Assembly: GCF_017303055.1 (NCBI RefSeq)
Contig: NZ_JAEKJT010000003.1
Coordinates: forward strand, 310,001-374,000
Origin: Halomonas litopenaei
GTDB taxonomy: Bacteria > Pseudomonadota > Gammaproteobacteria > Pseudomonadales > Halomonadaceae
Reading direction: 5' to 3'
DNA length: 64,000 nucleotides
Below are positions 29,012 through 37,120 of this stretch, piece by piece. The stretch's first letter is position 1. Each line of letters begins with the position of its first letter. The translations under genes and the position numbers were made by a program. Under the pieces are notes generated by a model. The model was given only the letters and a program-made list of their open reading frames with translations. It made no database searches and was not told the origin of the DNA.

Positions 29012-31030
29012 ATGCCCCCCCTGCGGATTCCGCTGACGCTCGCCGCTCTGGCGCTATCTGCAGCCGGGCTGTGGGCAACGCTGGTAGTGTCAGATACAGC
29101 CTTCGGCGCCTCATCGACCGGCACCGCTCTTTGTCTGGCGCTGTTGATCAGCCTGGGGCAACTCGCCTGGTACCGCCAGCGACTGTGGCTCAGCCAGTGC
29201 CTGCTGGTGCCATCACTGATGGTGATGCTGATGATCCTGTCGGGCTATCTACTGCCCGTACCGTGGTTATCCGCTCCGCTCTTCGACCAACCGTTAGCGC
29301 TGGCTACATCGCCGCCACGTTGGGGCTTTAGCCCGCCCAGCCTACTGGATACCCTGCTGTTGACCTGCTTGAGTCTCAGTCTGCTGCTGCGTACTCGGGC
29401 AAGTCTCGGAGCGCCGCTCATGCATGCTCTGGCAGTGTTGGTCTGGTCGATGCTGGCCTATCTGCAATGGTGGCCTGGAGCCATGAATCCCCTCGCGCCG
29501 ATGGCCGGTCCATGGCTCCTTGCAGTGGCAGCACTGCTACTGGTCACCCAAGTGGTTACCGTCGTCACCGGATGGCGTAACGCCTTGCCCAGCGTTTTGC
29601 GCGGCCTGGGGCCAGCCTGTCTGATCGCCGGCATTGCCACGGGGGTGTGGTATCTACAGGAAAGCGAGGCCAATCATCAATTGATGGACCGGGCCCAGCG
29701 CGAGTCGGATCGTCTGGCCCAGCAGATCACCTCAAGGATCAATGAAAAGCTGCTGGCCGCGCGTCGCCTGCGCCTGGACTGGGAACTCGACGGAGCGCTA
29801 CCGGACGCACTGCGCTGGCAAGCGCAGACCCAAGCCTTTCTCGCTGACTTCCCCAACCTTGCCTTCATCGCCTTGGCAGGCCCAGAGGGCAGGTTGAGAC
29901 GGTTTCAGTCCACAGGTCTCACCGGCCTGGATCGCGACGCTGCTCGCCATGTCGGCCTGCTGATGCCAGACGCGCAAGACTCCGCAACATCCCCCCGTGA
30001 GAGCGCCTCTGCCGTGCTGACCTTGCCGGACGGTGCACGTGGCATCATCAGCTTCCTGCCGGTCAGGTCGTCCTCCAGCCATCAGCCGCTGGGCACGATC
30101 TGGCTGGCCTTCGACCTGGACCGGCTGACCACTCAGGTCATGCCTGCTGAAGCTCGCGACGGCCGTGTCTGGCAGGCCACGCTATGGTCAGACAAGCGTC
30201 CGGTGTGGCGTCTTCCTGGCCCAGATATAGAGGGGCCCTGGTCTGTCAGCAGTACAGTGCAACTCTTGACGCACCCCCTGCGACTGGAGATTCGCCCCAG
30301 CCACGCCCTCCTCAGCCAACTCAAGCTGCACTATCCTGCTGCCTCGCTGTGCGCCGGTTTCATTGTGGCCTGGTTGCTGTATCAGCTGCTCTACAGCCGT
30401 CACCAGCAGCGTCAACAGCACCACCAGATCGCCGACACCAACATTGAGCTACGTCGCGAGATGCGTCGCCGTTCGCGACTGCAGAAAAACATCGAATGGC
30501 TGGCAGACCATGACGACCTGACAGGACTGTTGAATCGCCGCAAGTTTCTGGCGAGCTTGCCGAAAAGCGCCTCACAGCAGCCGCTGAGCTTACTGCTGTG
30601 CGACCTGGATCACTTCAAGAGCATCAACGACCAGCAAGGCCACCAGGCGGGTGATCGGGCGCTCAAGCGATTCGCCGAGACCGTTCGTAGACGACTGCCC
30701 GAGGGCGGACTCGCCGCCCGCTACGGGGGGGAAGAGTTCGTCATCTACCTTCCTCAGGGCGACGCTGCGAAGGCCAGAGAGTGGGCCGAGTCGCTGCGTG
30801 AAGCGGTTCAGTCCAGCGGCATACAGCATGTCGATGGCCGCCCTCTGACCGTATGCATTGGCCTGATGACGCAGGCCCAAGGCCGCGTTGCGCCCAAGGA
30901 TCTGTTGCACCAAGCGGATCTGGCGCTCTATCGGGCTAAGCGAAGGGGGCGCAACCGAGTGGAGGAAGCCTCAGCGGCCCCCGAGGTAGCTGTCGATAGC
31001 ACAGACCTTCACGCTGAGCCCGGTGGCTGA
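29012..31030 (+). CDS. Membrane diguanylate cyclase (paralogue B)
   Basis: 672-residue paralogue of the preceding gene, with the same plan: hydrophobic N-terminal block, periplasmic segment (about 225-430), last helix near 455 and GGDEF domain with GGEEF at 572-576. Here too the RxxD inhibitory site is missing (EGGLAARY precedes). The start at 29012 is preferred because GGAG lies seven bases upstream; the ATG at 28991 lacks a ribosome site. The periplasmic parts of the two paralogues differ much more than the catalytic ends, suggesting different signals. It has its own leader of about 180 bases with an Anr-like box. Confidence 0.9.
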   Translation: MPPLRIPLTLAALALSAAGLWATLVVSDTAFGASSTGTALCLALLISLGQLAWYRQRLWLSQCLLVPSLMVMLMILSGYLLPVPWLSAPLFDQPLALATSPPRWGFSPPSLLDTLLLTCLSLSLLLRTRASLGAPLMHALAVLVWSMLAYLQWWPGAMNPLAPMAGPWLLAVAALLLVTQVVTVVTGWRNALPSVLRGLGPACLIAGIATGVWYLQESEANHQLMDRAQRESDRLAQQITSRINEKLLAARRLRLDWELDGALPDALRWQAQTQAFLADFPNLAFIALAGPEGRLRRFQSTGLTGLDRDAARHVGLLMPDAQDSATSPRESASAVLTLPDGARGIISFLPVRSSSSHQPLGTIWLAFDLDRLTTQVMPAEARDGRVWQATLWSDKRPVWRLPGPDIEGPWSVSSTVQLLTHPLRLEIRPSHALLSQLKLHYPAASLCAGFIVAWLLYQLLYSRHQQRQQHHQIADTNIELRREMRRRSRLQKNIEWLADHDDLTGLLNRRKFLASLPKSASQQPLSLLLCDLDHFKSINDQQGHQAGDRALKRFAETVRRRLPEGGLAARYGGEEFVIYLPQGDAAKAREWAESLREAVQSSGIQHVDGRPLTVCIGLMTQAQGRVAPKDLLHQADLALYRAKRRGRNRVEEASAAPEVAVDSTDLHAEPGG

Positions 31031-31069
31031 CGCCAGCCGCTGACGGACTTGAGTTACCTGCCACCTGTC

Positions 31070-31594
31070 TCAGCTAGCGTCCTGCCCCTTGCGCTGTTCA
31101 GCCGCGGCGCGGCGCTCCACGAAAAATGCCTTCAACAGTCGAGAGGCGCGACTGGCCAGGACACCGCCTTGCACCTCCACCCGGTGAAAGTGCCAAGGCT
31201 GGGCCAACAGATTTGCCTTGGACTCGACCATTCCCGAGCGTGGTTCACTGGCGCCATACACCAGGCGGCGAATGCGCGCGTGAATGATCGCGCCGCTGCA
31301 CATCATGCAGGGTTCCAGCGTGACGTACAGCGTGCACCCTTCCAGACGATAATTGGACAACGTGACGCCTGCGTCTCTTAGCGCCTGGACCTCGGCATGG
31401 GCGCTCGGATCATGACGGGAAACGGGGGAGTTGAATCCTCGGCCGACGATGTTTCCCTCGGCATCCACCACGATCGCCCCCACCGGCACTTCTCCCGCGC
31501 GCCCCGCCTGTTCGGCCAGCTCAAGCGCTCGGTGCATATAGAATTCATCACTGCGCAAGATGGGTCTCTCCCGTAAACTGGTCAACAAGCACAT
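31070..31594 (-). CDS. tadA: tRNA adenosine(34) deaminase
   Basis: Converts A34 to inosine in tRNA-Arg(ACG). 174 residues with the zinc motifs HAE at 66-68 and PCMMC at 95-99; Glu68 is the proton shuttle and Cys96/Cys99 bind zinc. Convergent with the cyclase upstream (39-base gap). In related genomes it is close to mltF and purL; here two cyclases lie between. The ATG at 31594 lacks a clear ribosome site, and translation from Met20 would also leave the whole domain. Confidence 0.94.
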   Translation of the reverse strand: MCLLTSLRERPILRSDEFYMHRALELAEQAGRAGEVPVGAIVVDAEGNIVGRGFNSPVSRHDPSAHAEVQALRDAGVTLSNYRLEGCTLYVTLEPCMMCSGAIIHARIRRLVYGASEPRSGMVESKANLLAQPWHFHRVEVQGGVLASRASRLLKAFFVERRAAAEQRKGQDAS

Positions 31595-31683
31595 TACTGA
31601 TTTCTGATCGCCGCGGCGAAGAACACCTTGTCGCAGCGGTCATCGACAGGCCGGTTTCATGCCGGCTCATGGAGGATACGCGA

Positions 31684-32496
31684 ATGTCCGACGCCTTGAA
31701 GGGCCTGGTTGACCTGCTGGGCCTGGAAATGCTGGAGGAGAACCTGTTCAGGGGCCGTAGCCAGGATCTGGGACTGCCTCAGCTGTTTGGTGGACAGGTG
31801 CTGGGGCAAGCCCTGTCCGCGGCCACTCAGACGGTCGATCCTGAGCGCCAAGTGCACTCGTTGCACGGTTACTTCCTGCGCCCGGGTGACGCATCCATGC
31901 CAGTGGTCTACCAGGTCGATCGCGTGCGCGACGGCGGCAGCTTCACCACTCGTCGCATCACCGCTATTCAGAAAGGGCGTCCCATTTTCTTCTGCAGTGC
32001 GTCCTTCCACGGCCGTGAAGACGGCTTCAGCCACCAGGCCAGCATGCCCAGCCTCGATATCAGCGAACCGGACGCCAGCGATGCGATACTAAGGTTCCCC
32101 GGTCATCCCATCGAGTTTCGCCACGTCGAGGACAGCGCTGAGCCGGGACAGCCTGCGCGCAAGCGACTGTGGTTCCGCCTGCGTGGCGAGCTTCCCGATG
32201 ACGCCGCCCTTCACCGCTACCTGCTGGCGTACAGCTCGGACTTCAATCTGCTGACCACGTCGCTGGTTCCACACGGTATTCGCTTTGGCGATCCTTCACT
32301 GCAGATCGCCAGTCTCGATCACTCGCTCTGGTTCCATCAGGACGTCGTCGTCAACGATTGGCTATTGTACGACATGGACAGCCCTTGGGCAGGAGGAGCG
32401 CGAGGCCTCGCCCGCGGCAGCATCTACAACCGCAAGGGCGAGCTGGTGGCCTCCAGTGCCCAGGAAGGTCTGACACGGCTGCGCCAGGGGTCCTAG
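31684..32496 (+). CDS. tesB: Acyl-CoA thioesterase II
   Basis: Hydrolyses medium- and long-chain acyl-CoA. 270 residues forming a double hotdog. The second half has SLDHSLWFHQ (Asp of the catalytic triad, Asp204 in E. coli), then ARGLARGSIYNRKGELVAS and the Gln in AQEGL. The start at 31684 has GGAGG eight bases upstream; the ATG at 31669 lies before that ribosome site. Confidence 0.95.
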   Translation: MSDALKGLVDLLGLEMLEENLFRGRSQDLGLPQLFGGQVLGQALSAATQTVDPERQVHSLHGYFLRPGDASMPVVYQVDRVRDGGSFTTRRITAIQKGRPIFFCSASFHGREDGFSHQASMPSLDISEPDASDAILRFPGHPIEFRHVEDSAEPGQPARKRLWFRLRGELPDDAALHRYLLAYSSDFNLLTTSLVPHGIRFGDPSLQIASLDHSLWFHQDVVVNDWLLYDMDSPWAGGARGLARGSIYNRKGELVASSAQEGLTRLRQGS

Positions 32497-32506
32497 CGCC
32501 CACTCA

Positions 32507-32537
32507 GCACGAACAGCAAGGCGCTTGCTGTTCGTGC
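32507..32537. terminator. Perfect 14-bp hairpin between convergent genes
   Basis: GCACGAACAGCAAG (32507-32520) pairs with 32524-32537 across a three-base loop. No U-run on either side, but the position between the tesB stop and the TerC-family stop suggests a shared transcript end. Confidence 0.5.
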
Positions 32538-32591
32538 GAGCCAGCGGCGGCTGAGCATGTCGACGCCTGTACCCGGCCTCTCGCTGCGGGG

Positions 32592-33338
32592 TCAGCCGTC
32601 GGAAGGAACGTCCTTCTGGTCTGACCGCTGGTTCCTTGCGCGGATCTTGAGATTGAGCATCTCGACGGTGACCGAGAAGGCCATGGCGAAGTAAATGTAG
32701 CCTTTCGGAATATGGAAGCCGAGTCCCTCGGCCACCAACATGACGCCGATCAGAATGAGAAAGCTCAGTGCCAGCATCTTGATCGTCGGGTGACGATCAA
32801 CAAACTCCCCTATGCCTTTGGCGGCCACCATCATCACACCCACGGCCGCCACTATCGCAATGACCATGACCGGAACATGGTCGACCATGCCCACTGCGGT
32901 GATGACGGAGTCCAGCGAAAACACAATGTCGATCACGGCAATCTGCGCCAGCACTGCCACCATGCTGGACGCCGCGGCCTTGGTCGCGGAAGTGTCGCCG
33001 GCACCTTCCACCGCCGCATGAATCTCGTGAGTGCTCTTTGCCAGCAGGAACAGCCCACCCAGCAACAGCACCAGATCACGCCCCGATATCTCCACGTCCA
33101 GTATCGTGAACAGTGGTGCCGTCAGGCTCATCACCCAAGCCAGCGATAGCAAAAGCGCAATGCGTGCCCCCATCGCCAGTCCCAGCCCCAGCATCCTGGC
33201 GCGCTGGCGCTGATGCTCCGGCAGGCGTCCCACCAGTATCGAAATGAAGATGATATTGTCGATGCCGAGCACGATTTCTAGCGCCGTCAACGTGCCCAGC
33301 GCAATCCATGCCTCGGGTGATGCCACCCAGTCGAACAT
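32592..33338 (-). CDS. TerC-family integral membrane protein (YgdQ/YoaE-like)
   Basis: 248 residues with seven hydrophobic helices. Family signatures are LEIVLGIDNIIFISIL in the first helix and VIDIVFSLDSVITAVG in the fifth, both with membrane-embedded Asp. TerC relatives are linked to tellurite resistance and, more recently, to manganese export; the function of this subgroup is not settled. The start at 33338 is set by GGAGGGAAGG upstream. A CU-rich transcript leader may precede it. Confidence 0.88.
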   Translation of the reverse strand: MFDWVASPEAWIALGTLTALEIVLGIDNIIFISILVGRLPEHQRQRARMLGLGLAMGARIALLLSLAWVMSLTAPLFTILDVEISGRDLVLLLGGLFLLAKSTHEIHAAVEGAGDTSATKAAASSMVAVLAQIAVIDIVFSLDSVITAVGMVDHVPVMVIAIVAAVGVMMVAAKGIGEFVDRHPTIKMLALSFLILIGVMLVAEGLGFHIPKGYIYFAMAFSVTVEMLNLKIRARNQRSDQKDVPSDG

Positions 33339-33420
33339 GCCTTCCCTCCCGCCAGAACAGAGCCCAATGAGAAGGCAAGACGCCTTCCCGAGCACTATCA
33401 GCCACCTTCCGATTCAGCAC

Positions 33421-33531
33421 AAGATGGTGAAGAAAAGAAGCCTAGGGAAGGAGAATGAGGGAACGAGGAAGCGGGAATCAGAGCGAGGGAATGAGGATGA
33501 GGAAATGAGAGTGAGTGAAGAAAGATAGTGC
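33421..33531. repeat. Purine-rich low-complexity tract
   Basis: The plus strand is nearly all A and G for about 110 bases, with loose repeats of GAGGAAnGAG. It lies upstream of the TerC-family gene, whose transcript would have a CU-rich leader if it starts above 33531. The remaining gap to 33670 holds only a small hairpin (33624-33640). Confidence 0.7.
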
Positions 33532-33670
33532 GCGCTGGATCCTGGCCAACGAAGCCTCTCTAAAGACATCGCCACCTCGCCGGCACTGGCCGACGAGGGA
33601 GACCTACCGCTTGGATGCACGAGCGTGCCGCAACGGCACGTCAGGGCTTCGCCCCAACCTCAAAAGAGCA

Positions 33671-33877
33671 TTACGTGAGGCGATCAAGGATGGTGCACGA
33701 GCACTCATGCTCGCCTACGTCGTCGATCAACACGCGATAGCGGGGTAAGGGATCCTGGTGGTCGTCCGGGCTAAGGCCTGATGTATCAATGATGTCTGCC
33801 GTATTGCCGGACACGAGCTGGTCATCTGCGACCATCACGAGCTCGCGACGGATCCGCAGGGTGTCGCCGATATGCAT
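33671..33877 (-). CDS. Small hypothetical protein (68 residues)
   Basis: I do not recognise a family. The product starts MHIGDTLRIRRELVMVADDQ, is predominantly polar and acidic, and ends with GEHECSCTILDRLT. AAAGGAA precedes the ATG at 33877 with good spacing, and codon use resembles the neighbouring genes. It is divergent from the Crp-type regulator at 34097, across 219 bases with a palindromic site, so it may be a target of that regulator. Mostly beta-like with no membrane segment or signal. Confidence 0.6.
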   Translation of the reverse strand: MHIGDTLRIRRELVMVADDQLVSGNTADIIDTSGLSPDDHQDPLPRYRVLIDDVGEHECSCTILDRLT

Positions 33878-34032
33878 GATGCTTTCCTTTCGGTGGAGAG
33901 TGGGAGGAAGCTCCCTCGCCCACGGGATGCCCGACACCGCCGTTCAAGGCAGTGTCGAGCGCAGACCGGGTGATGCTGAGGGAATCCCTACGACAGCTCG
34001 TCCATCCTGCGCCCACGACTACCGCCCCGACA

Positions 34033-34052
34033 TAACCTGGGTTAACGTAACC
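34033..34052. promoter_or_regulatory. Palindromic operator candidate
   Basis: AACC-TG-GGTT (34033-34042) overlaps GGTTA-ACG-TAACC (34040-34052), giving interleaved inverted repeats 45 bases before the Crp-type gene. A site for autoregulation or for control of the divergent small gene is plausible. Confidence 0.4.
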
Positions 34053-34096
34053 GCAGGATTCATCTGCGTCACGATCACACCTCAAGGAGCCTTGCC

Positions 34097-34834
34097 GTGC
34101 CGTCCAAGGACAGCTGCATCGTCAGACACTTCCGTCATTACCGCAGCTTGAGCGAGCATGACCAACAGTTGGTGGAAGCGCTGGAAAAGTCCCCGCTGGA
34201 TGTGACCGCGGGCTCGCAACTCTGGGAAGAGAGAGATCCCGCCAACGACTTCCTGACGCTGAGCGAAGGCTGGGCCTACTCCTATCGGCAGCTGGAAGAT
34301 GGATCGCGCCAGATTCTCGAGGTTTACCTTCCCGGGGACGTGATCGGGCTAAGGGAGTACGCCTTTCATCAGCGCCTGACCGGCGTGCGCATGATCGAGG
34401 ATGGAGTGGTCTGCCGCTTTCCCCACGACCGACTCGACGACATCTTTCGCCAGTCACCCAATCTGACCGCCATCCTGTTCGCCATGGCCAGCCGACAGCA
34501 GGTGCTGCTGACGGAACGCCTGGTCAACCTGTCGCGCCGCAGCGCTCGTCAGAAGCTCGCCCACTTCATCATGGAAATGTATGAACGCCTGGCCAAGACC
34601 GCAGGACGACAACAGGACCATGCACTGCGCCTGCCCCTGTCGCAGGAAATGCTGGCCGATGTGCTGGGCTTGAGCCCGGTTCACGTCAGCCGCACCTTTA
34701 CTGCTCTGGACGAGGAAGGCCTTATCCATCGCAGCAGACATCGCCTGCTGCTGCCGGATCCGGCCGCCCTGGCTGACGCCGGACAGTTCGACAAGCGCTA
34801 CCTGGCCGACAGCCTGTTCGCCGCGCATCGTTGA
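34097..34834 (+). CDS. Crp/Fnr-family transcription regulator
   Basis: 245 residues: cyclic-nucleotide-binding-like beta-roll at about 30-130 (VYLPGDVIGLREYAF) and a winged helix with LPLSQEMLADVLGLSPVHVSRTFTALDEEGLI. The N-terminal cysteines that hold the Fe-S cluster in FNR are missing (only Cys7 near the start), and the cAMP-contact residues of CRP are not evident, so the effector is unknown. Starts with GTG at 34097; AAGGAG lies about seven bases upstream. Divergent from a 68-residue gene. Confidence 0.88.
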   Translation: MPSKDSCIVRHFRHYRSLSEHDQQLVEALEKSPLDVTAGSQLWEERDPANDFLTLSEGWAYSYRQLEDGSRQILEVYLPGDVIGLREYAFHQRLTGVRMIEDGVVCRFPHDRLDDIFRQSPNLTAILFAMASRQQVLLTERLVNLSRRSARQKLAHFIMEMYERLAKTAGRQQDHALRLPLSQEMLADVLGLSPVHVSRTFTALDEEGLIHRSRHRLLLPDPAALADAGQFDKRYLADSLFAAHR

Positions 34835-34982
34835 CGCAGGTCGCTGACCGCGGTGGGGCCTGATCATCAGCGCCCCCTCGCTGCGGCTATCTTGTGCTGC
34901 CCTGCTTGCCCCTGTTTGCCCCTACCTGTCCGACCAAGCCTTCGGCTCGTCCTCGCCCGTTCCTGCCCATAGTTGACGCAGG

Positions 34983-34992
34983 TTGCATGCAA
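34983..34992. promoter_or_regulatory. GntR operator candidate 1
   Basis: TTGCATGCAA, a perfect 10-bp palindrome. TTGACG lies just upstream (34973-34978) and could be a -35 box, placing the palindrome in the promoter spacer; a clear -10 is not seen. Confidence 0.55.
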
Positions 34993-35043
34993 TTTCGTTC
35001 CAAAGTCTAACTTCAGACGCTGATGTTAGCCGCTACCCTTGGA

Positions 35044-35055
35044 ATTGCATGCAAT
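35044..35055. promoter_or_regulatory. GntR operator candidate 2
   Basis: ATTGCATGCAAT, a perfect 12-bp palindrome whose core repeats site 1, centre to centre 62 bases away. It ends 14 bases before the GTG start at 35070. FCD-type GntR regulators commonly bind short palindromes of this type. Confidence 0.6.
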
Positions 35056-35069
35056 GTGAGAGAAGCGCC

Positions 35070-35765
35070 GTGACGTCTACCGACCACAGCACCGCCACGC
35101 CCGGCCCCACGGCCACTGCCCAGGTCCATGAGGCCATCAAGCAGCGAATTCTCGACGGGACCTATCGTCCCCTCCAGTTCGTCCGCGAGGCGGCGGTAGC
35201 CAGAGAGCTGGCGGTCAGTCGCACCCCAGTCAGAGAGGCGCTGCGCGAACTGGTGTCTGAAGGCTGGCTCGAGGCGATTCCCCATCAGGGCGCCAGGGTC
35301 AGCGAATGGACCGCAGACGATGCCCGGGAGGTCTTCGAGCTGCGCCTGGTCCTGGAGCCCATGGCCGTTGGCCTGGCGGCCAGGCGCATGGATCCCGCGA
35401 CCATGACCCAACTGAAGGACCTGGCAACTCGCATGGAAGCGCTGACGGAGGGACCACTCGGCGGCGCGGAGCACAGTGAGCTTGCCTCGCTCAATCACTG
35501 CTTTCATCGGCTGTTGATTCAGGCCAGCGGCAATCAGCGACTGGCCCAGATGCTCGAGAGTGTCGTGCGAACCTCGATCATCCGCCGCAACTTCGCGAGC
35601 TACGACCGCGAGGCCCTGCATCGCAGCATGCAGCATCACCGGGAAATGCTGACCGCCATCGCGGCAGACAATGCCGCCTGGGCCGAGAACGTGATGCGAG
35701 CCCACCTGCTCGCCGCCCGCGAATTGCATACCACTATCGTCACGTCGCCTGACACGGCCAGGTAA
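35070..35765 (+). CDS. GntR-family (FCD) transcription regulator
   Basis: 231 residues. N-terminal winged helix with LREAAVARELAVSRTPVREALREL-type signature (VREA and SRTPVREAL visible), then an all-helical FCD ligand domain; its metal/ligand histidines are in NHCFH, HHREM and RAHL. Starts at GTG 35070 with GAGAGAAG upstream; earlier in-frame starts (34983, 35049) fall inside the two palindromes and are unlikely. It is first in a same-strand run with a CoA-transferase, TRAP transporter and lyase and probably represses it, with an acyl-CoA or dicarboxylate as effector. Confidence 0.9.
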   Translation: MTSTDHSTATPGPTATAQVHEAIKQRILDGTYRPLQFVREAAVARELAVSRTPVREALRELVSEGWLEAIPHQGARVSEWTADDAREVFELRLVLEPMAVGLAARRMDPATMTQLKDLATRMEALTEGPLGGAEHSELASLNHCFHRLLIQASGNQRLAQMLESVVRTSIIRRNFASYDREALHRSMQHHREMLTAIAADNAAWAENVMRAHLLAARELHTTIVTSPDTAR

Positions 35766-35800
35766 CGCGCCCCATTGAACCTCTACCTACGGACTCCGCC

Positions 35801-37009
35801 ATGAAAGACCTCATCGCCAACCTGCCTCTCGATGACCTGAAGGTGCTGGAACTAGGACAGTTGATTGCCGGCCCGACCTGCGGCCAGATCCTGGCCGACT
35901 TCGGCGCCCAGGTGGTCAAGATCGAGCCACCGGGCAAGGGGGACGCCATGCGCCAATGGGGCCAGACCGACGCCAACGGCGAGCCGCTGTGGTGGAACGT
36001 GATCGCGCGCAACAAGCAGTCGCTCACGCTGGACCTGCGCAAGCCCGAAGGTCAGGCCCTGCTCAAGCGCCTGGCGGCAGAGGCCGACGTGCTGATCGAG
36101 AACTTCCGTCCAGGCACCATGGAGCGCTGGGGGCTCGACTACAACAGCCTGTCTGCGGATAACCCTGGGTTGATCATGGTGCGGGTCACCGGCTTCGGTC
36201 AGGATGGCCCCTATGCCTCACGGGCAGGGTTTGCCGCTGTCTGCGAGGCCATGGGCGGACTGCGTTACATCAGCGGTTATCCCGATCGTCCGCCGGTCCG
36301 GGTAGGCATCTCGCTGGGGGACACCCTGGCCGGCGTCCAGGGCGCCATGGGCGCGCTGCTTGCCCTTCACCAGCGCGAGCGCAGCGGGCAGGGCCAGGTG
36401 GTGGACAGCGCCATCTTCGAAGCGGTAATGGCGATGATGGAAAGCTTGATACCCGATTACGCCAGGGCCGGTAAAATTCGCGAACGCGCCGGCAGCTTCC
36501 TGCCCAAGATTGCGCCGTCCAACGCCTACCCCGCCAGGGATGGACGTGACGTCATCATCGGCGCCAATCAGGACACTGTCTTCCGCAGGCTGTGCCAGGC
36601 CATGGGCCAGCCAGGACTGGCAGACCACCCCGACTACGTCGACCATCGTGCCAGAGGCGACAACCAGCAGGCCATCGATGCGCTGATCGCCGGTTGGACG
36701 TCCCGCCGCGATGCCCAGCACATCGTCGACCTGCTGGCCGAGGCAGGTGTGCCCGCCGGTCTCGTGTATACCGCCAAGGACATGCTGGAGGACGAGCACA
36801 TCCGTGAGCGCGGCTCCATCGTCGACGTGCCTGACCGCAACGGCCAACCGCTGCCCATGCAGAATGTCTTTCCTCGTCTGTCGGCGACTCCTGGCCAGGT
36901 CCGCCATGTTGGTCCCGCCCTGGGCGAGCACACCGACACCATACTGGGAGACTGGCTGTCGATGGCGTCAGGCGATATCGACCAGCTGCGTAGAGACGGG
37001 GTCATCTGA
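35801..37009 (+). CDS. Class III (CaiB/BaiF) CoA-transferase
   Basis: 402 residues; moves CoA between carboxylates. ELGQLIAGPTCGQILADFGAQVVKIE-type N-terminus and GISLGDTLAG with catalytic Asp174 are visible. Class III enzymes include succinyl-CoA:glutarate/3-hydroxy-3-methylglutarate, itaconate and citramalate transferases. The TRAP transporter and HMG-CoA-lyase-like gene downstream point to a dicarboxylate that becomes a cleavable 3-hydroxyacyl-CoA. It starts 35 bases after the regulator gene stop. The exact substrate is not visible. Confidence 0.9.
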   Translation: MKDLIANLPLDDLKVLELGQLIAGPTCGQILADFGAQVVKIEPPGKGDAMRQWGQTDANGEPLWWNVIARNKQSLTLDLRKPEGQALLKRLAAEADVLIENFRPGTMERWGLDYNSLSADNPGLIMVRVTGFGQDGPYASRAGFAAVCEAMGGLRYISGYPDRPPVRVGISLGDTLAGVQGAMGALLALHQRERSGQGQVVDSAIFEAVMAMMESLIPDYARAGKIRERAGSFLPKIAPSNAYPARDGRDVIIGANQDTVFRRLCQAMGQPGLADHPDYVDHRARGDNQQAIDALIAGWTSRRDAQHIVDLLAEAGVPAGLVYTAKDMLEDEHIRERGSIVDVPDRNGQPLPMQNVFPRLSATPGQVRHVGPALGEHTDTILGDWLSMASGDIDQLRRDGVI

Positions 37010-37120
37010 GGGAGCGCTGACGTCATCAGCCGAGCGGCGCAGGCATTTATGCCGTGTTTCCCTAAGCCGCTGCTGCTCGTCAGTGCCGGCAACAGGCTAC
37101 AACAACAACGAGGCCTCTGA

